This document shows, piece by piece, positions 1 to 6,663 of a DNA stretch of 20,484 bases (its first letter is position 1; every line of letters starts with the position of its first letter). Made by a program: the position numbers and the translations under genes. Below the pieces are notes generated by a model. It did no database searches. It was not told the DNA's origin and saw nothing but the letters and a program-made list of their open reading frames with translations. This stretch comes from GCA-003244245 sp039924425. GTDB taxonomy: Bacteria > Actinomycetota > Actinomycetes > Mycobacteriales > Pseudonocardiaceae. The stretch is taken from NCBI GenBank assembly GCA_039924425.1, contig JBDTAX010000104.1, positions 1 to 20,484 of the forward strand, written 5' to 3'.

Positions 1-385
1 CACCATCGATCAACTGCGTGCAGTCGTCCCGTTCACGATCCACGGAGAGGTGTACCCCAGCCCGGCCGTTGACCGTGTCGTCCCCGAAGCTGGTGAACGC
101 CGGGCCGTGGCGACGAGCCTTGTACGACGCGATGGTTTCCGTGTCCCGGTCCAAGCCCAGTGTCAAGACCTTGCCGTGCCACCCACAGCCGATCACACCC
201 ACCTTGTCAAACGGCTTGCGACTGTCCACGTCGAAGCCCAGCCCGGTCAGCTCGGCATCGGTGAGGATGGTGCACATGTCCACCCGGCTGGCATCAGCCA
301 CCACAGGCGACAGAGCCGGCCCCGTTGCCTGGGAACCGCATCCGGCCACGAGCAGCGCCAACGCACCCACCAGCACGCGCCTCAC
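1..385 (-). CDS. DUF3558-family lipoprotein, C-terminus outside window
   Basis: Read on the minus strand from a GTG at 385, which overlaps the TGA of the preceding gene (GTGA), so the pair is translationally coupled. The product starts MRRVLVGALALLVAGCGSQ: a positively charged tip, a short hydrophobic core and a lipobox LVAGC with the lipidated Cys at residue 16. A mature domain follows with SRVDMCTILTDAELTGLGF, which fits the N-terminal Cys and helix of the DUF3558 family of actinobacterial lipoproteins. Further Cys residues (VIGCGWHG and RDDCTQLIDG) fit the conserved disulfide pattern. 128 codons are visible; the gene runs off the left edge. These proteins sit on the outer face of the membrane and their function is unknown; in Pseudonocardiales they are often found near ESX-like genes, as here. 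The start is below the length or start-codon rules of simple ORF scans, but reading frame, lipobox and coupling make it convincing. Confidence 0.85.
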   Translation of the reverse strand, partial: MRRVLVGALALLVAGCGSQATGPALSPVVADASRVDMCTILTDAELTGLGFDVDSRKPFDKVGVIGCGWHGKVLTLGLDRDTETIASYKARRHGPAFTSFGDDTVNGRAGVHLSVDRERDDCTQLIDG

Positions 386-768
386 TCCGACCGACTCCGG
401 AGCATCCGCTCGTTCGCTGCGTCGGCCTCGGTGACCGTGCGCCCGGCCGCCCGGTAGGTCGCCGCCATGTTCGTGAACACCTGTTGGGCGCCCCGCATCG
501 CGGCGATGTAGTCGTAACCGGCCTGGACGAACCGCTCCGCGACCGCGTTGCCGTCCTCGTTGTCCCCGAACTTGCGCTTCACGGTGAGCGCACGCGCGTC
601 CCGCACCAAGTCGTCGATCTCGTCAACCGCCTGCTCGCAGCGTTTGGCGGCGGTCTCGGCGACGCCGGCTTCCAGCCACAGCTCACCCGCGGCGACCGCA
701 GCCGCCAGCGACTTCTGCTGCTGGGCGACACCCGCCAGCGGGCCATTGGCCCACTCACCACCGCTCAC
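382..768 (-). CDS. Small helical ESX/WXG100-like protein (unknown function)
   Basis: 128 aa from a GTG at 768, preceded by a GGAGGAGG ribosome-binding site; a longer frame to 846 exists but starts in an Arg-rich stretch without such a site. The protein has no signal peptide and looks all-helical: an N-terminal helix ending in a Trp-rich turn (ELWLEAG), a heptad-like middle helix (AAKRCEQAVDEIDDLVRDAR), and a C-terminal helix (YDYIAAMRGAQQVFTNMAATYRAA) ending in TVTEADAANE. This is the general plan of the small ESX-associated proteins of actinobacteria, though a clean WXG motif is absent, so the family call is inference. It is coupled to the DUF3558 lipoprotein gene downstream through a 4-nt overlap, suggesting that the two act together at the cell envelope or in type VII secretion. 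Confidence 0.7.
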   Translation of the reverse strand: MSGGEWANGPLAGVAQQQKSLAAAVAAGELWLEAGVAETAAKRCEQAVDEIDDLVRDARALTVKRKFGDNEDGNAVAERFVQAGYDYIAAMRGAQQVFTNMAATYRAAGRTVTEADAANERMLRSRSE

Positions 769-892
769 AATCCCCGTCCTCCTCCGTCGACCGAGGGTGA
801 CCGTACTATCACCGCCCACCAGCCCGTCAGCGGTCCCCGGAAGCACGCCGCGTCGGCGGGGCGCCGCGCGAACGCGATTCGACCGGCGATAA

Positions 893-911
893 ATTGCAAC
901 ATTGTGGCAAT
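893..911. promoter_or_regulatory. 19-bp near-perfect palindrome, candidate operator
   Basis: The sequence ATTGCAACATTGTGGCAAT reads ATTGC-n-ACA-n-TGT-n-GCAAT, symmetrical except at two paired positions and the centre. Size and symmetry are those of a binding site for a dimeric helix-turn-helix repressor. It lies about 60 bp upstream of the predicted -35 box of the polymer operon and also upstream of the divergent ESX-like gene, so it could serve either. The cognate regulator cannot be named; no regulator gene is adjacent. Confidence 0.5.
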
Positions 912-949
912 ACGGTAGGTTTCAGAATTGTAAAACGGTAAGCGTAGGC

Positions 950-971
950 AATCCTTCCTCGAGCGAGGATT
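950..971. promoter_or_regulatory. Inverted repeat overlapping the -35 region
   Basis: AATCCT (950-955) and AGGATT (966-971) are exact reverse complements separated by 10 nt; inside, TCCTCG (956-961) and CGAGGA (964-969) form a second symmetric pair around the centre AG. The right arm touches the predicted -35 hexamer at 970-975, where a bound protein would block RNA polymerase. Operator function is inference. Confidence 0.35.
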
Positions 972-998
972 TACCTCCCGTTCACTCGATGTTATATT
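970..998 (+). promoter_or_regulatory. Candidate sigma70-type promoter for the polymer operon
   Basis: TTTACC at 970-975 (4 of 6 matches to the -35 consensus) and TATATT at 993-998 (5 of 6 matches to the -10 consensus) are separated by 17 bp. Transcription would start near 1005, giving a leader of about 95 nt before the ATG at 1099. A run of seven T residues follows the -10 box. This is the only convincing housekeeping-type promoter visible in the window. Confidence 0.5.
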
Positions 999-1098
999 CT
1001 TTTTTTACTGCTTATATGCGAGTTTGTTCATACGCCGCCCGACGCCACTGATCGGGCGCTCGTCGCATTCGCGCTGACACGACTCCCGAGGGATAGCG

Positions 1099-2487
1099 AT
1101 GGTGATGACCGGCCAGCACGAGACGTTCCAGTACCAGACAGTGAACGGCCCGCGGGTGTGCGGCGAGCTTCCCGGCCCGCGCTCGGCGGAGCTGCTCGCC
1201 CGGCAGAGCCGCCGGGAGTCCAACGCGCGGGTGTACCCGCGGCACCTGCCGATCGCGATCGCGGACGCCGCGGGCAGCTTTGTGCGCGATCTCGACGGCA
1301 ACGTCTTCATCGACTTTCTCACCGGCGCCGGGGCGCTGCCCCTGGGGCACAGCCATCCGGAGCTGGTCGCGGTCGTGACCGAGCAGGTCGGCCGGTTCAG
1401 CCACGGTCTGGACTTCCCGACCCCGGCCAAGGACGCCTTCACCACCGCGCAGTTGTCGATGCTCCCAGCGGCCATGCGCGATCGGGTGAAGGTGCACTTC
1501 TGCGGGCCCACCGGGGCCAACGCGGTCGACGCCGCGCTGAAGCTGTGCAAGACCGCGACCGGTCGCGGCGAGGTCATCTCCTTCCAGGGGGGCTTTCACG
1601 GCACCACGCACGCCGGCATGGCGCTCAGTGGATCGGTGGCGCTCAAGGCGCCCATCCGGGGTGGCGTGCCCGGCGTCCATTTCTTCCCGTACTCCTCCTG
1701 CGGCCGGTGTCCGGTGGATCTCAGACCGGAGACCTGCGCGACCAACTGCGTCAGCTACCTGGAACGATCGCTGCGGGACCCCAACGGCGGGATACCGCTG
1801 CCGGCCGCAGTCGTGCTGGAGCTGGTGCAGGGCGAAGGCGGTGTCGTGCCGGCCCGACCGGACTTCGTGCGGCGGGTGCGCGCGCTGACTCGTGAGCTGG
1901 GCATCCCCCTGGTGGTCGACGAGGTACAGACCGGCTGCGGGCGCACCGGCAGCTGGTTCGCCTTCGAGCACTACGACATCGAGCCCGACGTCATCATCGC
2001 GTCGAAGGGGCTGAGCGGGATCGGCGCCCCGGTCGCGATCATCCTGTACGACGAGCGGCTGGATGTCTGGGCCCCGGGTGCGCACACCGGGACGTTCCGG
2101 GGCAACCAGCTGGCCTTCGCGGCGGGGGTGGAGACGATCCGGATCTTCCACCGGGACGATGTGCTGGGCAATGTGCGCCGTCGCGGCGCGCAGCTCGCCC
2201 AGGCGCTTGACGGGCTTCGGGGCCATCCTTGGGTGCGCGAGGTGCGCGGCCTGGGGCTGATGTGGGGCATCGAGCTCGCTGACCCGGCGGACGGCCGACC
2301 GGCCGGTGAACTGGCCGACCAGATCCGGACCCGGGCGTTGCGCCGGGGGCTGATTCTGGAACTCGGCGGCCGCCACGACTGCGTCGTGCGGTTGCTACCG
2401 CCACTCAACGTGACCGAGGCAATCCTCGACACCGCCTGCGCCATTCTGCTCGACGTCTTCCGAACAATTCTCGGCTCATTGCGGTAA
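1099..2487 (+). CDS. Diaminobutyrate-2-oxoglutarate aminotransferase (class III, PLP)
   Basis: 462 aa, starting at an ATG preceded by GAGGGA (1088-1093). It is a class-III PLP aminotransferase: glycine-rich cofactor region GPTGANAVDAALKL with ALKLCKTATGR following, PLP-ring Asp in VVDEVQTGCGRTG (D274), and the Schiff-base lysine in IIASKGLSG (K303). The segments FLTGAGALPLGHSHP, DFPTPAKDAF and GANAVDAALKLCKTATGR are those of the Dat/EctB/PvdH group, which moves an amino group from glutamate to aspartate-4-semialdehyde to make L-2,4-diaminobutyrate. Length is normal. An unusual four-Cys cluster lies at about residues 198-214 (CGRC...CATNC). It is followed after 57 nt by the Pls-type synthetase on the same strand, so its likely job is to supply the monomer for that enzyme. 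No ectoine genes (ectA, ectC) are nearby, which argues against ectoine synthesis. Ornithine- or lysine-type aminotransferase activity is the main alternative. Confidence 0.85.
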   Translation: MVMTGQHETFQYQTVNGPRVCGELPGPRSAELLARQSRRESNARVYPRHLPIAIADAAGSFVRDLDGNVFIDFLTGAGALPLGHSHPELVAVVTEQVGRFSHGLDFPTPAKDAFTTAQLSMLPAAMRDRVKVHFCGPTGANAVDAALKLCKTATGRGEVISFQGGFHGTTHAGMALSGSVALKAPIRGGVPGVHFFPYSSCGRCPVDLRPETCATNCVSYLERSLRDPNGGIPLPAAVVLELVQGEGGVVPARPDFVRRVRALTRELGIPLVVDEVQTGCGRTGSWFAFEHYDIEPDVIIASKGLSGIGAPVAIILYDERLDVWAPGAHTGTFRGNQLAFAAGVETIRIFHRDDVLGNVRRRGAQLAQALDGLRGHPWVREVRGLGLMWGIELADPADGRPAGELADQIRTRALRRGLILELGGRHDCVVRLLPPLNVTEAILDTACAILLDVFRTILGSLR

Positions 2488-2544
2488 CGCCGCGCTCGAT
2501 TTCACGATATGCCTCTATGCGGGCGGGGGTCTGAGGGAGAGCGC

Positions 2545-5500
2545 ATGAGCGACCAGGTTCTGGTCTGCCGTGAACACGAGAACACAATCCGCTGGCGGCG
2601 CGGTGAACGCCTCGATCACCTCTTCGAGGATCGGTGCGACCAGATGCGACACAATGGCCAGCCAGCCGTGGACATTGGTGAGCATTGCCTAACCTATGAC
2701 CAGGTGGACGCGCGGGCCAATCAGCTCGCTCGCTTCCTGCTGACCTGGGGCGCCCGGTCCGGCGAGCGGATCGGGCTGCTGTTCGACGACGCCGCGCGCT
2801 CCTACGTCGGCATGCTGGCCGTGCTGAAGCTCAACGCGGTGTACGTGCCGCTCGACGTCAGTTGCCCGCCCGACCGGTTGTCCGCCATCGTGGCCGACGC
2901 CGCCGTGACGGTGGTGCTCACCGTCTCGCGCCTGCGGGACCGGATCCAGGACACCGGTTGCCCGCACTTGTGCGTCGATGAGATCGCGGTGCTGGTCGCC
3001 GCCGAGGACGACAGCCGGCTCACCGACACGGAGAAGGGCGATCCGGTCGATGCGCTGTGCTACATCATCTACACCTCGGGCTCGACAGGCCGGCCCAAGG
3101 GTGTGGCGGTCGAGCACGCCAGCATCTGTAACTTCGTCCGCGTCGCGGTCGAGGTCTACGGGATCACGCCGCGGGACCGGGTCTATCAGGGCATGACGAT
3201 CGCGTTCGACTTCTCCGTCGAGGAGATCTGGGTGCCGCTGGTCGCGGGGGCGACCCTGGTCCCCAAGCCAGCTGGGTCCACTCTGGTCGGCCGCGAGCTC
3301 GGCGAGTTCCTGCGGGTGAACGAGATCACCGCACTGTGCTGCGTCCCGACGCTGCTGGCGACCCTGGACGAGGACCTGCCCAACCTGCGGTTCCTACTGG
3401 TGTCCGGGGAGGCGTGCCCGCAGCACCTCGTCGCTCGCTGGCATCGGCCCGGCCGCCGGTTCCTCAACGTCTACGGCCCGACGGAGGCCACCGTCAGCGC
3501 GACCTGGGCGTCGGTCCATCCCGATCGGCCGGTGACCATCGGTGTCCCGCTGCCGACCTATTCCGTGGTGATCCTCGACCCGGCCGCGACCCAGGCGCTG
3601 CCGCCCGGCGAGGTGGGCGAGATCGGCATCGCCGGGATCGGGCTCGCCCGCGGTTACCTCAACCGTGCGGAGCTCACGGACCGGGCTTTCATCCGCGACT
3701 TCCTCGGGCTCGACAACAATCCCTCGGGCCGGATCTACCGCACCGGGGACCTCGGCCGGATCAACGACGACGGGGAGATCGAGTACCACGGCCGGAAAGA
3801 CACTCAAGTCAAGATCCGGGGTTACCGCATCGAGCTGACCGAGATCGAGTCGGCGCTGCTGCGGGTGCCGGGGATCGCGCAGGCGGTGGTCGGCACCTAC
3901 GAACCGGAGCCCGGCACCGTGGAGCTGGTCGCCTACTACCGCCAGCACCAAGACCGCGCCGACGTCGACCACGCGCAGGTCTACCGCCAGCTGCGCGGGC
4001 TGCTGCCGCGGTACATGGTTCCGGCGTACCTGGAGGAGCTCGCGGTCATCCCGATGCTCCCCAGCGACAAGGCCGACCGCACGAACCTCCCGGCGCCCCG
4101 GGGACCCCGCAGCCTCACCAACCGAGACGCCTACGTTGGTCCCGCCACCGAGACCGAGGTCGTGCTGGCTGACGCGCTGGCCAGCACGCTGCGCCTGGAA
4201 CGGGTGTCGGTCGAGGGTCACTTCTTCGACGACCTGGGGGCCGACTCGCTGCTCATGGCACAGTTCTGCGCCCGGGTCCGCCAGCACGCGGAGCTGCCAC
4301 CGGTGTCCATGCGCGACGTCTACGAGCACCCGACGATCCGCGCCCTGACCAGCACTCTGGTGTGGGAAGCGCACTCCCCCGTCGGATCTGCGGTCGCGCC
4401 CCAGACAGGGCCCCAGGCGGGGCCACCGGTGCGGGCCAGCACGGCACGGTACCTGCTGTGCGGGTCGGCCCAACTCGCGGCGTTCCTGGGGCTGGCGTAC
4501 CTGAGCGCACTGCTCCTGACCTGGGGTTACGACTGGACGACAGCGCCCGGAACGGCGCTGGGGTGGATGTACCTGCGGGCCGTGCTGTTCAGCGGCGCGG
4601 CCTTCCTGCTCACGGCCGCGGTGCCGATCGTGGCGAAGTGGGTCCTCATCGGGCGCGCCACGCCCCAGGAGTTCCCCGTCTGGAGTCTTGCCTATCTGCG
4701 CTTCTGGCTAGTCAAGACGTTGATCCGGGTGAATCCGCTGACGCTGTTCGTCGGCTCGCCGCTCTACCCGCTGTATCTCAGGGCGCTCGGGGCGAAGATC
4801 GGCCGAGGTGTCGCGATCTTCTCCCGGACCATCCCCGGGTGCCCGGATCTGCTGACCATCGGGGACGGCACAGTCATCCGCAAGGACACCTCCTTCGTGT
4901 GCTACCGAGCGCATGCCGGCCGGATCCAGACCGGCCCGATCACCCTCGGGCGCAACGTGGTCGTCGCTGAGCAGAGCATCCTTGACATCGGGACCTCGAT
5001 GGGCGACGGAGCGCAGCTGGGCCACGCGTCCGCGTTGCACTCGGCTCAGGAGGTGCCCGCCGGGCAAAGCTGGCACGGGTCGCCCGCGCAGCCCAGCACC
5101 GTCGACTACCACTCGGTCGACCCGGCTCACTGCGACACCCGGCGAAGGATCCTCTTCGGTACCCTGCAGCTGCTGAACCTGCTCTGCGTAGCGGCGCCCC
5201 TGACCATCATGGCTGCGGACACCCTGCTCGGACACCTCAACCTGGGTGGCCTGGCGCTCACGAGCTGGGCGTCCTACGCGCACCTGGCCGTCGTCTCACT
5301 GGTGCTGTTCGGTGGCGGCGTGCTCACCGGGCTCGCCGCCGTGGTGACGCTGCCGCGCCTGCTGAACCCGCTCATCACCCCGGACCGGATCTACCCGCTG
5401 TACGGCATGCACTACGCCCTGCACCGGACGATCAGGCGCATCACCAACATGGGGTTTTACCTGACATTGTTCGGCGACAGCTCCTACGTCGTGCACTACC

Positions 5501-6663
5501 TGCGAGCGCTCGGGTACGACCTGTCTGAGGTCGAGCAGACCGGGTCGAACTTCGGCGTGACCCAACAGCACGAGAGCCCCTACCTGAGCACCATCGGCAC
5601 CGGCACGATGGTATCCGACGGATTGTCGATGATCAACGCGAACTTCTCCAGCTCATCGTTCGCCGTGACCCGGGCCGCGGTCGGACCGCGCAGCTTCCTC
5701 GGCAACGACATCGTCTACCCGTCGAACAGCAGGATGGGTGACAACTGCCTGTACGGCACGAAGGTCATGGTCCCGATCGACGGTGACGTGCGGGAAGGCG
5801 TCGGACTACTGGGCTCGCCACCGTTCGAGATTCCCCGGTCGGTCCACCGGGACCACAGGTTCGACCACCTCAGAAGCGGAGATGAATTCCGTCGCCGCCT
5901 GGCGGCCAAAAACAGGCACAACATCGTCACCATCGGCATCTTCCTGCTGATCGGGTGGTGTCACCTCTTCCTCCTCACGGTTCTCGCGCTACTCACCGCG
6001 GGCCTGTACCACCGGATCGGCGCGGGCGCGGTCGCCGTGGACGAGCTCGCCACCGTCGCGCTCAGCATCGGCTACGCCATTTTCGTCGAACGCGCTGTCG
6101 CGGTTTTCCGGCCCCTGAGCCCACAGTTCTGCTCGATTTATGACCCCTACTACTGGTGGCACGAGCGCTTCTGGAAACTGAACGCGGGTGCGCTCGGGCT
6201 GCTCAACGGCACGCCGTTCAAGGGTGTGCTCTGGCGGCTGCTGGGAGTCAGGATCGGCCGCCGGGTCTTCGACGACGGCTGCACCATCGTGGAGAAGACT
6301 CTGGTCACCCTCGGTGACGACTGCACCCTCGGCGCGGGCAGCGCGATCCAGTGCCATTCGCTGGAGGACGGCACGTTCAAGTCCGACCACATCACACTCG
6401 GCGCCGGCTGCACGCTCGGGACCCTGGCTTTTGTCCATTACGGCGTGACGATGGGAGACGGCGCGGTACTCGACGCCGACTCCTTCCTGATGAAGGGCTC
6501 GGATGTTGCCCCGCACTCACGGTGGCGGGGAAACCCGGCCCACGAGATTCGCCAGCAGGCCGCAGTGCGGGTGGCGGCATGTGCCGGGATTCGGCCGTTA
6601 CCTTTGCCAGCCGATGTTCTCGGGGGTGGTGGTGAAGAAGCGTGCGCTGCCGTAGTTGGCTAG
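2545..6663 (+). CDS. Pls-type membrane NRPS, predicted poly(2,4-diaminobutyrate) synthetase
   Basis: 1372 aa from the ATG at 2545, chosen over 2509 because GAGGGAGA lies 4 nt upstream. Domains in order: adenylation domain (about 25-520) with the P-loop-like YTSGSTGRPKG (from about 176), A4 motif FDFS (D222), YGPTEAT, YRTGDLGR and the A10-type lysine in SDKADR (K509); a carrier domain with LGADSL, pantetheinylated Ser568; then three repeats of two membrane helices plus a soluble domain (helices near 635-700, 868-935 and 1125-1185). The soluble parts carry hexapeptide-like turns such as ITLGRNVVV, MGDGAQLG, VTLGDDCTLG and ITLGAGCTLG. No ordinary condensation or thioesterase domain is seen. This is the plan of poly-epsilon-lysine synthetase (Pls/PosA family), a membrane enzyme that activates one basic amino acid and strings it into a homopolymer. 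By hand alignment to GrsA the specificity residues read D-F-E-C-L-S-V-V-S-K. The upstream aminotransferase points to diaminobutyrate; lysine remains possible. The last 22 codons overlap the convergent binding-protein gene. Confidence 0.88.
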   Translation: MSDQVLVCREHENTIRWRRGERLDHLFEDRCDQMRHNGQPAVDIGEHCLTYDQVDARANQLARFLLTWGARSGERIGLLFDDAARSYVGMLAVLKLNAVYVPLDVSCPPDRLSAIVADAAVTVVLTVSRLRDRIQDTGCPHLCVDEIAVLVAAEDDSRLTDTEKGDPVDALCYIIYTSGSTGRPKGVAVEHASICNFVRVAVEVYGITPRDRVYQGMTIAFDFSVEEIWVPLVAGATLVPKPAGSTLVGRELGEFLRVNEITALCCVPTLLATLDEDLPNLRFLLVSGEACPQHLVARWHRPGRRFLNVYGPTEATVSATWASVHPDRPVTIGVPLPTYSVVILDPAATQALPPGEVGEIGIAGIGLARGYLNRAELTDRAFIRDFLGLDNNPSGRIYRTGDLGRINDDGEIEYHGRKDTQVKIRGYRIELTEIESALLRVPGIAQAVVGTYEPEPGTVELVAYYRQHQDRADVDHAQVYRQLRGLLPRYMVPAYLEELAVIPMLPSDKADRTNLPAPRGPRSLTNRDAYVGPATETEVVLADALASTLRLERVSVEGHFFDDLGADSLLMAQFCARVRQHAELPPVSMRDVYEHPTIRALTSTLVWEAHSPVGSAVAPQTGPQAGPPVRASTARYLLCGSAQLAAFLGLAYLSALLLTWGYDWTTAPGTALGWMYLRAVLFSGAAFLLTAAVPIVAKWVLIGRATPQEFPVWSLAYLRFWLVKTLIRVNPLTLFVGSPLYPLYLRALGAKIGRGVAIFSRTIPGCPDLLTIGDGTVIRKDTSFVCYRAHAGRIQTGPITLGRNVVVAEQSILDIGTSMGDGAQLGHASALHSAQEVPAGQSWHGSPAQPSTVDYHSVDPAHCDTRRRILFGTLQLLNLLCVAAPLTIMAADTLLGHLNLGGLALTSWASYAHLAVVSLVLFGGGVLTGLAAVVTLPRLLNPLITPDRIYPLYGMHYALHRTIRRITNMGFYLTLFGDSSYVVHYLRALGYDLSEVEQTGSNFGVTQQHESPYLSTIGTGTMVSDGLSMINANFSSSSFAVTRAAVGPRSFLGNDIVYPSNSRMGDNCLYGTKVMVPIDGDVREGVGLLGSPPFEIPRSVHRDHRFDHLRSGDEFRRRLAAKNRHNIVTIGIFLLIGWCHLFLLTVLALLTAGLYHRIGAGAVAVDELATVALSIGYAIFVERAVAVFRPLSPQFCSIYDPYYWWHERFWKLNAGALGLLNGTPFKGVLWRLLGVRIGRRVFDDGCTIVEKTLVTLGDDCTLGAGSAIQCHSLEDGTFKSDHITLGAGCTLGTLAFVHYGVTMGDGAVLDADSFLMKGSDVAPHSRWRGNPAHEIRQQAAVRVAACAGIRPLPLPADVLGGGGEEACAAVVG

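Larger units (their letters stand above)
769..1098. other. Divergent intergenic control region, AT-rich island
   Basis: About 330 bp between the divergent ESX-like gene (minus) and the aminotransferase gene (plus). The part from about 885 to 1020 is much richer in A and T than anything else in the window and holds a 19-bp palindrome, a second inverted repeat and a promoter, listed separately. No open frame here looks coding. Confidence 0.75.

Noticed and set aside
1012..2376. Long minus-strand open frame (454 codons) opposite the aminotransferase
   Set aside because: A shadow of high-GC coding sequence; it has low-complexity Arg/Pro/Ala-rich content, no ribosome-binding site and no family motif, while the plus-strand gene has all catalytic residues.
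1099..2487. Ectoine synthesis gene (ectB)
   Set aside because: No ectA or ectC is present and the partner gene is a Pls-type synthetase, so diaminobutyrate supply for a polymer fits better.
3394..4473. Minus-strand frame of 359 codons opposite the synthetase
   Set aside because: Lies opposite the A and carrier domains, whose motifs are intact; composition and lack of start signals mark it as a shadow.
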